A DNA stretch of 64,000 nucleotides. It comes from Asticcacaulis sp. AC466. GTDB taxonomy: Bacteria > Pseudomonadota > Alphaproteobacteria > Caulobacterales > Caulobacteraceae. The notes under the pieces were generated by a model that saw only the letters and a program-made list of their open reading frames with translations, had not been told where the DNA came from and searched no databases. Position numbers and translations under genes: made by a program. The DNA is taken from the NCBI RefSeq assembly GCF_000495815.1, contig NZ_AWGE01000013.1, positions 154,429-218,428 of the forward strand. Reading direction: 5' to 3'. The stretch's first letter is position 1. Each line of letters starts with the position of its first letter. Shown here in pieces: positions 25,609-34,827 of this stretch.

Positions 25609-26100
25609 TTAGTTGAAACGGCCTTCCAGTTGACCAATGGCCTTGTCGACCAGGGTATCGGTCGTCGTCTTGGCGACGCGATCGAGCAGAACCCGCTCAG
25701 CCAGGTTCGCAGCCAGATCGGCAGCGGCCGCCTTGACTTCGGCGGCAGCGCTGGACTCGGCCTGGGCGATCTTGCGTTCGGCCAGTTCCTCACGACGCTT
25801 GATCGTTTCTTCCAGCTTGGTACGGGCTTCGGCGGCCATGCGGACGGCTTCTTCCTCGGCGAACGCGATGATTTCGCGGGCCTTAGCTTCGGCTTGCTGG
25901 CGCTGAGCCTTGATGCTGTTGAGCAGGTCAGTCGCTTCCTGGCGGATGCGAACGGCTTCGTCCAGTTCAGCACGAACGGCTTCGCCGCTGGCGCCCCACG
26001 ATGACCAGATCTTGCCCGGCACGCCGGCGAAGATCAGGATCAGGACGAATACGCCCAGGGCAATACGGACCCAGAATTCGGCGTCTTGCAAAAGTTCCAT
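25609..26100 (-). CDS. atpF: ATP synthase F0 subunit b
   Basis: A 163-residue b subunit. One N-terminal membrane helix (FWVRIALGVFVLILIFAGV) is followed by a long charged coiled coil rich in Ala, Glu, Arg and Lys that forms the peripheral stalk holding F1. It is the last gene of the minus-strand cluster atpI-B-E-F'-F. The F1 genes (atpHAGDC) are not in this window, the usual split arrangement in alphaproteobacteria. Four bases separate it from the b' gene. Confidence 0.95.
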   Translation of the reverse strand: MELLQDAEFWVRIALGVFVLILIFAGVPGKIWSSWGASGEAVRAELDEAVRIRQEATDLLNSIKAQRQQAEAKAREIIAFAEEEAVRMAAEARTKLEETIKRREELAERKIAQAESSAAAEVKAAAADLAANLAERVLLDRVAKTTTDTLVDKAIGQLEGRFN

Positions 26101-26104
26101 CGTC

Positions 26105-26779
26105 CTAGACCTTTCCCAGCGCGGACTTGAGCGCAGCAGCGGTCGCCGCCTTGCCCGTCAGCTTTTCGACCAGAAGCGACGCGGTTTCCGATGCGATGTC
26201 GGCAACGTGGCCCATGGCTTCGTCACGCGCGGAGCGGATGCGGGCTTCAGCTTCGGCCAAACGCTTGCCGAGCTTTTCGTCCTCGGCAGCGGTCGCCGCG
26301 GCGACCTCGGCGTTGGAGCGGGCGACAGCCTCGGCCGCCAGCTTGCGCGCGGCAGCGTGGGCTTCGGCGGTTTCGGCAGCAGCCTGCTTGGCCTGGGCTT
26401 CGGCTTCATCGCGATTGGCGCGCGCATTGGCCAGATCCTCGGCGATGGTGGCGCCACGGGTGTCGATCACCTTGCGGATGCGCGGCACGAAGACCTTCGA
26501 CATCAGCAGCAGGAAGACGGCGAAGATGAACACGAGCCAGACGATCTGACCGGCCCAGTGATCGGTATTCAACTGCGGCAGACCGCCTTCGCTGGCCTCA
26601 TGATGTTCGCCGGCGGCCACCGTTTCGGTGGTCGTGGCGTGAACGTCATGCGTCACGGCCTCGTTCGTGCCCGGCACCAGGGTCGCGACCGTGGTCACGC
26701 TGGGGTTTGCCGAGAAGGAAGCGCCGGATGCGTCCGTACCTTCAGTCGTAATGGCCTCCGGAGAGGTAGCGGCTGTCAT
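26105..26779 (-). CDS. atpF': ATP synthase F0 subunit b' with a long N-terminal extension
   Basis: A 224-residue b' subunit, paralogous to b. The membrane helix (WAGQIVWLVFIFAVFLLLM, about residues 79-97) is followed by FVPRIRKVIDTRGATIAEDL and a long alanine-rich coiled coil. It pairs with b in the peripheral stalk, as in photosynthetic and many alphaproteobacterial ATP synthases. The first 75 residues, before the helix, are low in complexity and rich in Thr, Ala, Val, His and Glu; this is longer than usual. A start further inside is possible, but no good internal ATG is evident. Confidence 0.92.
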   Translation of the reverse strand: MTAATSPEAITTEGTDASGASFSANPSVTTVATLVPGTNEAVTHDVHATTTETVAAGEHHEASEGGLPQLNTDHWAGQIVWLVFIFAVFLLLMSKVFVPRIRKVIDTRGATIAEDLANARANRDEAEAQAKQAAAETAEAHAAARKLAAEAVARSNAEVAAATAAEDEKLGKRLAEAEARIRSARDEAMGHVADIASETASLLVEKLTGKAATAAALKSALGKV

Positions 26780-26842
26780 AATATATCCTTGAGAACTTAG
26801 TACCGGCGCGGGGAATTCCGCGCCGGGGGTCAGTTTTCGAGA

Positions 26843-27100
26843 TTACAGGCTCGGATTGCCGAAGAGGATCAGCAGCGCGATAACGAAGGCGAAGATGCCG
26901 AGGGCTTCGGTCAGCGCCATGCCGATGAAGAGGTTGGTCTGCTGCGTCTTGGCAGCCGACGGGTTACGCAGGGCGCCGACATAGTAGTTGCCGAACAGGA
27001 TGCCGAGGCCGATACCGGCGCCGATCATGCCGAGGGTGGCCAGGCCGGCGCCGATGTACTTGAGGCCGCCAGCGATAAGGGTTGCGGATGCAGTGTCCAT
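26843..27100 (-). CDS. atpE: ATP synthase F0 subunit c
   Basis: An 85-residue hairpin proteolipid of two membrane helices joined by the polar loop Arg45-Asn46-Pro47. The proton-binding carboxylate is Glu65 in [12 protein letters not shown] ring of these subunits forms the rotor that couples proton flow to ATP synthesis. The glycine-rich first helix ([14 protein letters not shown]) is typical. It lies between atpB and the b' gene. Confidence 0.98.
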   Translation of the reverse strand: MDTASATLIAGGLKYIGAGLATLGMIGAGIGLGILFGNYYVGALRNPSAAKTQQTNLFIGMALTEALGIFAFVIALLILFGNPSL

Positions 27101-27147
27101 GGGGTGTAAACTCCGAGTTTGGATAGGGACTGATTGAAGTAGAAAAC

Positions 27148-27909
27148 TTAGTGGTGACCGATATTGACCACGTCACTGAGATAAACGCAGGTCAAAACCG
27201 CGAACACGAAGGCTTGCAGGTAAGCGACCAGGAATTCGAGAGTCGTCAGGGCGACGATGGTGGACAGCGACAGGGCGCCGATGGCGTAACCGCCGATGCC
27301 CATGGCCAGACCAGTGATGATGAAGCCGGCGAACACCTTCATGACGATGTGACCGCCCAGCATGTTGCCGAACAACCGGAGCGTCAGGGTGACAGGGCGC
27401 ATGACGAAGGCGATGACTTCGATCGGCACCAGGACCACAAGGATGTACCACGGTACGCCCGACGGCACGAACATCTTGAAGAAGCCCAGGCCGTTGCGGA
27501 TGAAGCCGACGCCGAGGACCAGGAGGATGGTCATGGCGGCCAGGGTCAGGGTGACGGCAATCTGCGAGGTGGCCGTGAAATAGGTGAACATGCCGACGAG
27601 GTTACAGCTCAGGATGAACAGGAACAGGGTCAGCACGTAGGGCAGGAACTTCCGGCCTTCGTGACCGATGATCGAATCGGTCAGATCGTCCATCAGGCCG
27701 AAAATGCTTTCGGCGACGACCTGGCCGCGACCAGGAATGATGCTGGCGCGGGCAGTGGTCATGGCGAAGAAAAGCAGCGTCGCGCCGACGGCGATCAGCA
27801 TGGCCAGGACCGAATTGGTCAGCGACAGGTCGACATGGATGCCGCCCACTTCGAAGACGGGCCCCTGGACGATGGTCTCAATCTTAAACTGGTGTAACGG
27901 ATCGGCCAT
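27148..27909 (-). CDS. atpB: ATP synthase F0 subunit a
   Basis: A 253-residue stator channel subunit with five to six membrane helices. The essential arginine is in helix 4/5 ([17 protein letters not shown]), opposite the c-ring glutamate. The start [12 protein letters not shown] matches family N-termini; the frame is open about 36 residues further upstream but without homologous character. GGGG lies shortly before the ATG. It is followed by atpE in the same operon. Confidence 0.96.
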   Translation of the reverse strand: MADPLHQFKIETIVQGPVFEVGGIHVDLSLTNSVLAMLIAVGATLLFFAMTTARASIIPGRGQVVAESIFGLMDDLTDSIIGHEGRKFLPYVLTLFLFILSCNLVGMFTYFTATSQIAVTLTLAAMTILLVLGVGFIRNGLGFFKMFVPSGVPWYILVVLVPIEVIAFVMRPVTLTLRLFGNMLGGHIVMKVFAGFIITGLAMGIGGYAIGALSLSTIVALTTLEFLVAYLQAFVFAVLTCVYLSDVVNIGHH

Positions 27910-27970
27910 AAGCCCCAAAACCTCTTTAGACAATTTCAGCCCCACCGGGGCGAACCAAATTCTTACAAAG

Positions 27971-28276
27971 CTACTTCGTATCCCGGCCAGACCGGACGAC
28001 CGCATAGACCGCCACAATCATGCCCAAAATACCGCCGATGATAATCCCCCACGGACGCGTGTGGAGATATTCATCGCTGAGCCAGCCCAGTCCAAGACCG
28101 CCGAGAATACCCCCGATCAGTTCGCCGAGGGCTTGGTAGCCCTTATTGGCGCCGACTTCACCGCTGTAATCCGGCGTTTCACGCTTGCGCGCTTCGATCG
28201 CCTTCAGCCGCTTGTCGAGGTCGTTCAGTTCATCCTGATCCGACTTATCGGGTGGTTCATCTGTCACGTTCAGCAC
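27971..28276 (-). CDS. atpI: ATP synthase protein I
   Basis: A 101-residue AtpI. A charged cytoplasmic N-terminus (DELNDLDKRLKAIEARKRE) precedes two membrane helices (GELIGGILGGLGLGWLSD and WGIIIGGILGMIVAVYAVV). AtpI helps c-ring assembly or magnesium supply for the synthase and is typically the first gene of the F0 operon, as here. The 280-bp AT-rich region before it should hold the operon promoter. Confidence 0.93.
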   Translation of the reverse strand: MLNVTDEPPDKSDQDELNDLDKRLKAIEARKRETPDYSGEVGANKGYQALGELIGGILGGLGLGWLSDEYLHTRPWGIIIGGILGMIVAVYAVVRSGRDTK

Positions 28277-28556
28277 CTGGCAGGCGGAATAACGGGTTGC
28301 TATTCCGGCTTCGAACGGCGCGGAACCTACTCAGTTGAGTCTCAAAGGTCAAGCAATTGGGACCGATAAAACGCATGCCTTTGAAAATAATCCGCAAACA
28401 GCGCTGTCATGAGATTTCATGCTTGTGTGTAGTGTAGCGCATCTTGGTGTTATAAAATCACTTTTCGGGTATAGCTAAGAATAAAATCGTGCAAATTGCC
28501 GCTAATTGTTCGGATAGATTAGCGTGCGCTGCGGCATCATTCAACGCAGCGGCGGT

Positions 28557-31500
28557 TTATGCCACGTTTTCGGCGACCAGGGCTTCCGCCTGCGACAGAT
28601 CGACGCTGACCAGCTGCGATACGCCGCGCTCCGACATGGTGACACCGAACAGGCGGTCCATGCGTGACATGGTAACCGGGTTATGGGTGATGGCGATGAA
28701 CCGCGTCTTTGTACGCCCGCGCATTTCGGCCAGCAGGCGGCAATAGCGATCGACATTGGCGTCATCAAGCGGCGCATCGACTTCGTCCAGCACGCAGACC
28801 GGCGCCGGATTGGCCAGGAAGACGCCGAAAATCAACGCGGTAGCCGTCAGCGCCTGTTCGCCGCCGGACATCAGGCTCATGGTCGACAGGCGTTTGCCGG
28901 GTGGGCAGGCGAAGATTTCGAGGCCCGCTTCGAGCGGATCATCCGATTCGACCAGCCGCAATTCGGCCGATCCGCCATCGAAAAGGGTGACGAACAGGGT
29001 CTTGAAGTGTTCATTGATGATCTCGAAAGCGGCCAGAAGCCGTTCGCGGCCTTCGGCATTCAACTCGTCGATCCCGTCGCGCAGTTTGGCGATGGCGGTG
29101 GTCAGGTCCGAGCGCTCGCGGCTGAGTGTATCGAGACGGCCTTCGTATTCGGTGGCTTCCTCTTCGGCGCGCAGATTGACCGCGCCCAACTGGTCGCGTT
29201 CGCGCTCCAGGCCGGACAAAAGTGATTCGGCTCCCGACGCGTCGGTGGGGGTGGCGATGGCCTCTTCCTTCAATCGTTTGCCCAGATCGTCCGGTGATCC
29301 GCCGGTCTGGTCGAGAATCATCGCCTCGATTTCGCCGGCCTTGCCCTGAATGGCTTCCAGGCGGGCCGTGGCACCGGCGCGTTCTTCACGGGCGGCAGAC
29401 GCTTCCTGCTCCAGGATGCGGACATTGATGTCGGCGTCGCGGCGCTCCGCTTCGGCGGCGTTCAGCTTGTCGCGTGCTTCGTTGAGACGCTTTTCGGCGG
29501 TTTGCAGCGAATCGATTAGCGCGATGCGTTTGCTTTCGAACTTACGCGGTGCGGACTGGGCAGTCTCCAACGCGACGCGCGCGGTCTCCTGATCCCTTTC
29601 CAGCTTCAGCAGCCGCGCAGCGGAGTCCTGGGTGCGGCGCGACCATTCGGTCAGTTCGCGCGTCAAGGTCCGTTCGCGGCCTTCGCGCGCCTGGCGGTCG
29701 CGGATATCCTGATCCAGATCGGCGCGCGCCTTCATGACCGCCTGGCGGTAGGTGTCGGCCTCGGCGCGGGCAGCGTTCATGCGCGCCTTCATGCCCTCTG
29801 TGTCCAGGGCATCGGACTGCGCGGCGACCAATGTGTCATAGGCGGCCTTGGCTTCGGCCTGTTCGCCGGTGAGACGGGCGAGGGTGGCCTCCAGCCCTTC
29901 GAGACGCGCTTCGAACTGGGTCTGGGCGCGCAGGCGTTCATCCAAGGCCGTCTGGCGCGAACGAACGGCGCGTTCCAGATCGGGTAGGCGATTGCGGGCC
30001 GTCCGCAGGGCGTCTTCGTGGCTACGCTGGGCGTTCGCCGCATCGGCCTGGGCGCTCTGGGCGGCGACAAGCCGGGGTTTCAGCCCATCGATTTCCGTTT
30101 CCAGCTCATCGTGACGTGTGCGTTGGGCCAAGCGTACCGCGGCAGGCTTCGGTGCCTTGGCGCGCACGATCAGCCCGTCCCACCGCCACAGGTCGCCTTC
30201 GCGCGAAACGAGCCGCCCCCCAATCGGCAGCAGGCTTTGCAAGCGGTCTCCATCATCGCGCGAGACAATGCCAACCGTCGATAAGCGCAGGCTGAGGGCA
30301 TCGGGCGCACGAACGTGATCGCTTAGCGGTGTCACGCCCAGCGCGGCCATGTCGATGCGCTGGGCGCGGCTTTCGAAGTCTTCGCTCCAGAAGGCCAGTG
30401 CGCTTTGCACATCCTTCTTCGACAGGCTGAGATTGAGATCGTCGCCCAAGGCGGCGGCCAGGGCCAGTTCATAGCCCTTGTCCGGGCGCACCTGGTCGAG
30501 GACAGGGACGCCGTCCTTGCGATTGCCCGCCAATATCTGCGACAGGCCGCGCGCCTCGGCGGTCAGCCGGCCAAGCTGGTCTTCGATGTCGCGGGCAGTT
30601 TTGCGCGCCTGGGCCTCGGCATTGATCAGGGCCACACGACCGGCATCTAGGTCTTCGACGGCCTTGCGGCCGGCGTCGAGATCGGCCTGCGCCTGCATAG
30701 CTTGCGCTTTCAGACCCTCGACGGCGCCGTAGTCGAAGGTGCCCAAGGCCTTGCGGTCGTTCTGAGCGGTCTGGAGTTGAGTGTTCAGGCGGTCGAAGCG
30801 CGACTTGGCCTCGGTTAGGCGGGCGGCCTCCAGCCTGGCGCGCTCGACCACAGCCGCCTGTTCGGCAGCCACGATTTCGATGGCGTGATCTGCCTTGCCC
30901 CGTTCGGCTTCGGCCGCTTCGACCGCGGCTTTCAGTTCCGGTTCGCGTGACGGTGCGGCGGCGATCTCTTCCTGTACACGGGCCAATCCCGATTGCAGCC
31001 GTTCGACCTGCACCGATCCATCCGAAGACAGATCGACTTCGCGCTGAAAGTCGGCCCTGAGGCGGGCAATGTCGCCTTTCAGCCGTTCGATCTCCGAGGC
31101 CGCCTGCTTTTCCTCGAGGTCGAGCCGCTCCTTTTCGATATTCAAGCGGTGATTAACCGTGGCGGCGACGGCCTCTTCCTCGCGCAGCGGCGGGATGAGT
31201 TCGGCAGCCTTGAGCGCGGCGGTCTGACCGACGGACGCGGCGCGGGTTGTGGCTTCGACGCGGGCCGACTGGGCCTGCATGTCGCTGACCGCGCCTTCAA
31301 GGAGGGCGCGGACCTCAAGCCATTTGGCGTGCAGAATTGCCTTTTGCAGGGCGCGGATTTCGGCGGAAATCTTCTTGTACTTGTCGGCCTGGCGGGCCTC
31401 ACGCTTCAGGCGCGACAGGGCCGAATCCAGTTCGCGGGCGATGTCGTCCAGCCGCGACAGGTTCTGTTCCGCCGCCGACAGGCGCAGTTCAGCTTCGTGA

Positions 31501-32042
31501 CGGCGGGTGTGCAGCCCGGAAACACCACCGGCTTCTTCGAGCACGCGCCGCCGGTTTTGCGGCTTGGCGGCGATCAGTTCGGAAATCTGGCCCTGGCGGA
31601 CCAAGGCCGGTGAGTTGGCGCCGGTCGAGGCATCGGCAAACAAGAGCTGCACGTCGCGGGCGCGCACCTCCTTGCCATTGATGCGGTAGGACGAGCCTGC
31701 GCCGCGATCGATGCGGCGGGCGACGTCGAGCACCGGCTGGTCGGTAAACGGCTGGGGGGCCAGACGTTCGGCATTGTCGATTGTCAGAGTGACTTCGGCC
31801 CAGTTGCGCGACGGGCGCTTATCCGATCCGGCGAAGATGACGTCGTCCATGCCGGCGCCACGCATGGCCTTGGCCGAGGTCGCGCCCATCACCCAGCGCA
31901 GGGCTTCCAGCAGGTTCGACTTGCCGCACCCGTTCGGGCCGACAATGCCGGTCAGGCCCGGGTCGATGCGAAACTCGGTCGCATCGACGAAGGACTTGAA
32001 ACCCGAAAGCTTGATCTTCTGAAACTGCAAAGGTGGGCCCAA
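28557..32042 (-). CDS. smc: Chromosome segregation ATPase SMC
   Basis: A 1161-residue SMC. The N-terminal ABC half carries Walker A (GPNGCGKSN, residues 35-43). Two long coiled coils surround a hinge near the middle (PDKGYELALAAALGDDLNL). The C-terminal half carries the ABC signature LMSGGEQALTATAL and Walker B VCVLDEVDAPLDD. It forms a ring with ScpA/ScpB that organises replicated chromosomes. The listed start is a TTG; a second TTG at 32030 would give the N-terminus LQFQKIKLSGFKSF, closer to the family. It lies downstream of the DsbA-like genes. Confidence 0.96.
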   Translation of the reverse strand: MGPPLQFQKIKLSGFKSFVDATEFRIDPGLTGIVGPNGCGKSNLLEALRWVMGATSAKAMRGAGMDDVIFAGSDKRPSRNWAEVTLTIDNAERLAPQPFTDQPVLDVARRIDRGAGSSYRINGKEVRARDVQLLFADASTGANSPALVRQGQISELIAAKPQNRRRVLEEAGGVSGLHTRRHEAELRLSAAEQNLSRLDDIARELDSALSRLKREARQADKYKKISAEIRALQKAILHAKWLEVRALLEGAVSDMQAQSARVEATTRAASVGQTAALKAAELIPPLREEEAVAATVNHRLNIEKERLDLEEKQAASEIERLKGDIARLRADFQREVDLSSDGSVQVERLQSGLARVQEEIAAAPSREPELKAAVEAAEAERGKADHAIEIVAAEQAAVVERARLEAARLTEAKSRFDRLNTQLQTAQNDRKALGTFDYGAVEGLKAQAMQAQADLDAGRKAVEDLDAGRVALINAEAQARKTARDIEDQLGRLTAEARGLSQILAGNRKDGVPVLDQVRPDKGYELALAAALGDDLNLSLSKKDVQSALAFWSEDFESRAQRIDMAALGVTPLSDHVRAPDALSLRLSTVGIVSRDDGDRLQSLLPIGGRLVSREGDLWRWDGLIVRAKAPKPAAVRLAQRTRHDELETEIDGLKPRLVAAQSAQADAANAQRSHEDALRTARNRLPDLERAVRSRQTALDERLRAQTQFEARLEGLEATLARLTGEQAEAKAAYDTLVAAQSDALDTEGMKARMNAARAEADTYRQAVMKARADLDQDIRDRQAREGRERTLTRELTEWSRRTQDSAARLLKLERDQETARVALETAQSAPRKFESKRIALIDSLQTAEKRLNEARDKLNAAEAERRDADINVRILEQEASAAREERAGATARLEAIQGKAGEIEAMILDQTGGSPDDLGKRLKEEAIATPTDASGAESLLSGLERERDQLGAVNLRAEEEATEYEGRLDTLSRERSDLTTAIAKLRDGIDELNAEGRERLLAAFEIINEHFKTLFVTLFDGGSAELRLVESDDPLEAGLEIFACPPGKRLSTMSLMSGGEQALTATALIFGVFLANPAPVCVLDEVDAPLDDANVDRYCRLLAEMRGRTKTRFIAITHNPVTMSRMDRLFGVTMSERGVSQLVSVDLSQAEALVAENVA

Positions 32043-32167
32043 TTCGCCTTTTTGGCGCGCAATGACGATTCTTCCACCTTCATAGCACGAAGGCGGGCGT
32101 CAAGACACTTTGCGGGAAAGGGCGACGATTTCTGTGGACAGGGCCGGGCAGGGGCGCGGAGGTGAAG

Positions 32168-32884
32168 CTATTTCGACGCGTCGGCGATGGCGGCTTCGAT
32201 ATCCTTCATTTCATAGGTGCTGACACGTTTGCCGTTGACGAAGAAGGTTGGCGTGCCGCGCACGCCGTCCGCCGCCATGTGGGCGCGCATATTATTCATG
32301 AAGCCGCTGAAGCCCGGACCATCCATGATGCAGGCATCAATAGCCGCCTTTGACATGCCGGTCTTGGCTGTTACGTCGGCGAAGACAGTACCGATCTGGT
32401 GGCTGCTGTAATAGGTATCCTGACCGTTGAAGAAGGCATGGACGACCGTGAAATAGGGCGTGGCGTCGGCGGGCGTCTTGCTCTGGGCGACGGCGCAGCG
32501 ACCGACCAGAAAGGCCGACAGGGCGTATTGCTGGGGCTCGGTCAGGACCTCACGAAAAATGTAGCGGACCTTTCCAGTCGCCAGATATTTCTGCTCGAAG
32601 GTCGCCCAGTTTTCCTTGTTCCAGTCTGCGCAGTGGGGGCAGGAGGCGGAGGCATATTCGATAACCGTCACCGGAGCGTTGGCATTGCCCAGGCTCATAT
32701 CGGGCAAGAGGCCAGGCGCGGTCGCCGGAATGACGGCGGCGGGGATGGCAGGCTTTTTCATAACCGCCTGCTTCACAACCGCCTGGGCGGCTGGTTTTGC
32801 CGCCGGTTTATGGGTTGGCGTCGCCGCCAAAGCCTGTCCTGCCATAAGCCCAAAGGCGATGATCGCCATCCCCAAACGCTTCAT
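32168..32884 (-). CDS. DsbA-family thiol-disulfide protein, CPHC active site
   Basis: A 238-residue exported thioredoxin-fold protein. A signal peptide (ending near QALA, about residue 20) is followed by an Ala/Pro/Lys linker of about 40 residues. The DsbA-like domain has active site Cys82-Pro-His-Cys85, identical to the DsbA CPHC motif. The cis-proline loop RGTPTFFVNGKR is present. It most likely oxidises or isomerises disulfides in the periplasm. It is the third of three consecutive paralogues, one base after the second, and lies just upstream of smc. Confidence 0.9.
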   Translation of the reverse strand: MKRLGMAIIAFGLMAGQALAATPTHKPAAKPAAQAVVKQAVMKKPAIPAAVIPATAPGLLPDMSLGNANAPVTVIEYASASCPHCADWNKENWATFEQKYLATGKVRYIFREVLTEPQQYALSAFLVGRCAVAQSKTPADATPYFTVVHAFFNGQDTYYSSHQIGTVFADVTAKTGMSKAAIDACIMDGPGFSGFMNNMRAHMAADGVRGTPTFFVNGKRVSTYEMKDIEAAIADASK

Positions 32885-32885
32885 A

Positions 32886-33506
32886 TTATTTGCCTTCCAG
32901 CAGCGGTTTGAAGGCCTCGTCGAAATCGGCGATCGTGCCGGTCTTGCGTTCGAACTTCTTGCCATTGATGAAGAAGGTCGGCGTGCCTTCGACGTCGTCT
33001 TCCTTCAGGTACTTGTCGACATTGTTCTGAATGCGCTCAAGCCCCTTGGGATCGGTGACGCATTTATTGAATTCCTTTTCCGTCATGCCGACAGACTTGG
33101 CGATGCGCTGGAGAACCGGCAAGGCATTGGTGGTGGTGCCGTCGCCGAACATCTCCTGTTGGGAGCGCATGATGGCGTCGTTGACCTTGAAATAGTTGGC
33201 CTTGCCCGAACAGCGGGCCAGCAGGATACCGGCTGCCGAGATGTCGCGCGGTTCGGTGAGGAATTCGCGGTAGACATAGCGGATTTTACCCGGCGTGATG
33301 TACTTGGCCATCAGTTCAGGCATGACGTCCTTGTTGAACTCGGCGCAATGCGCGCAGGTCACCGAGGCGTATTCGATCAGGGTCACCTTGGCATTGTCCG
33401 GCCCCAGGCTCATATCGCCGTCACCGACAGGCGAGACCTTGCTTCCGCACCCGGCCATGAGCAGCAGAGCGCCGACACCGGCGATTTTCAGTAACGTATT
33501 CAACAT
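32886..33506 (-). CDS. DsbA-family lipoprotein, CAHC active site
   Basis: A 206-residue paralogue of its neighbours with a lipoprotein signal (LLLMAGC, lipidated Cys20). The active site is Cys51-Ala-His-Cys54 and the cis-proline loop is EGTPTFFINGKK. Replacing proline by alanine in the CxxC dipeptide is uncommon and should shift redox potential. The segment DMSLGPDNAKVTLIEYAS aligns with the same segment in both neighbours. It is membrane-anchored and periplasm-facing. It is the middle gene of the set, nine bases after the first. Confidence 0.9.
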   Translation of the reverse strand: MLNTLLKIAGVGALLLMAGCGSKVSPVGDGDMSLGPDNAKVTLIEYASVTCAHCAEFNKDVMPELMAKYITPGKIRYVYREFLTEPRDISAAGILLARCSGKANYFKVNDAIMRSQQEMFGDGTTTNALPVLQRIAKSVGMTEKEFNKCVTDPKGLERIQNNVDKYLKEDDVEGTPTFFINGKKFERKTGTIADFDEAFKPLLEGK

Positions 33507-33515
33507 GGGAGGTCC

Positions 33516-34163
33516 TTACTTGCCGGCCAGCAGGGGTTTGAAGGCGGCGTCGAAATCGGCGATCGTGCCTTCTTTCAACGTCAGCTTCTTGCCGTTGGCG
33601 AAGAAGGTCGGCGTGCCGGTGATGCCATCCTTGGTGAGGTATTGTTCATTGATGTCGCTCAGGCGCTTGAGCGCGGCTTGATCGGTGATGCACTTGTCGA
33701 AATCGGCTTCGGACAGGCCAACGGACTGGGCGATATTGAGCAGGACCGGGCGGGCGTTCTGGTCGTTTTCACCGGTGACATACATCTGCTTCTGGCCGGC
33801 CATGACGGCGTCGATGACCTTGAAATACTTGTCCTTGCCGGCGCATTCGGCCAGGCGGTGCCCGGCGGCCGCAACCGTCGGCGCGCCGGTCATCATGGGC
33901 CGGTAGACGTAGCGGACCTTGCCCGTGTCGATATATTTGGCCTTCAACTGCGGCATCACTGTTTCATTGATGTGGGCGCAGATGGGGCAGGCGACCGAGG
34001 CATATTCGATCAGGGTGATGGGCGCATTGGCCTGGCCCATCGACATTTCATCGGCGCCGACCGTGCTGGTCGATGCGGTTTTGCTGCACCCCGTCAGCAG
34101 CGCCAGGCCGAGGACGGTCGCACCGGCAAAGGCGCCGCAGGATTTAACGGAAAGAGTTTGCAT
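33516..34163 (-). CDS. DsbA-family lipoprotein, CPIC active site
   Basis: A 215-residue member with lipobox LLTGC (Cys26) and active site Cys59-Pro-Ile-Cys62. The cis-proline loop is TGTPTFFANGKK. The segment IADFDAAFKPLLAGK is nearly the same as IADFDEAFKPLLEGK at the end of the next gene, so these two are recent duplicates. The two extra cysteines (AECAGK and FDKCITD) are shared with the CAHC paralogue. It is the first of the three paralogues, after dciA. Confidence 0.9.
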   Translation of the reverse strand: MQTLSVKSCGAFAGATVLGLALLTGCSKTASTSTVGADEMSMGQANAPITLIEYASVACPICAHINETVMPQLKAKYIDTGKVRYVYRPMMTGAPTVAAAGHRLAECAGKDKYFKVIDAVMAGQKQMYVTGENDQNARPVLLNIAQSVGLSEADFDKCITDQAALKRLSDINEQYLTKDGITGTPTFFANGKKLTLKEGTIADFDAAFKPLLAGK

Positions 34164-34275
34164 AGTTTCGAGCCCCGGAACATGTCTGGTTGCGTCCGAG
34201 TCCGACCGGGACTCGCACCTGTAATCTACGGCCTTTTTAAAGCGTTCCTTTGCGCTGTAAATATGGCACGTCGCC

Positions 34276-34827
34276 TTACTTCATATTTTCGCGTTTGAGC
34301 ACGGAGCGCCCGAGCTTCAGCAGCGTCTTTTTCAGCTTGTCGTCGGTCACGTCGGCCAGGGATTGTTGCAGGCCCAATTCTTCCTGCGCCGACAAGGGCT
34401 TTGGCCGGACGATAGGCGCCCTCGTCTTTGGCTGAGCCATGACACCCTGGATGATGCGTATGCGCTCAATCGTCCTGGCGCCGAGGAACAGGTTGATGCG
34501 ATCAATGAGTGTCGAGGTATTATGGGTGATCAAGGTGGCGTGGGTCGAATTGGCGACGCGTATTTCCAGCGCGCCACTGGTCGATTGGCGGCCCTTGACG
34601 ATGCGGACCGGCTCGCTGAGTTTGGCGAGGTTTTCGCCGACAATTTCGTTCCAGCGGTTTTTCAGCTTGCCCGATCCGTCGTCCATGGCTTCGAAGCGCG
34701 ATTGCAGGCTTTTCAGAAGGGGCTGAACCTGTTTTTGTACCGCCGGCGGTGCCTTGGGCGTACGCCGAGTGCGAGTCGTGCGTAAGATGCGCACCGATTC
34801 TTCCAGGGATGGCAGTTCGCGTTTCAT
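34276..34827 (-). CDS. dciA: DciA-like (DUF721) predicted replicative helicase operator
   Basis: A 183-residue protein of the DUF721/DciA family. The characteristic domain is in the first two-thirds (KNRWNEIVGENLAKLSEPVRIV, LEIRVANSTHATLITHNTSTLIDRINLFLG). DciA is the ancestral loader/operator of the replicative helicase DnaB in bacteria without DnaC. The ATG at 34827 overlaps the ATG of mutY on the other strand by two bases (CATG). A GTG at 34851 would add eight residues and put the start inside mutY. Confidence 0.85.
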   Translation of the reverse strand: MKRELPSLEESVRILRTTRTRRTPKAPPAVQKQVQPLLKSLQSRFEAMDDGSGKLKNRWNEIVGENLAKLSEPVRIVKGRQSTSGALEIRVANSTHATLITHNTSTLIDRINLFLGARTIERIRIIQGVMAQPKTRAPIVRPKPLSAQEELGLQQSLADVTDDKLKKTLLKLGRSVLKRENMK

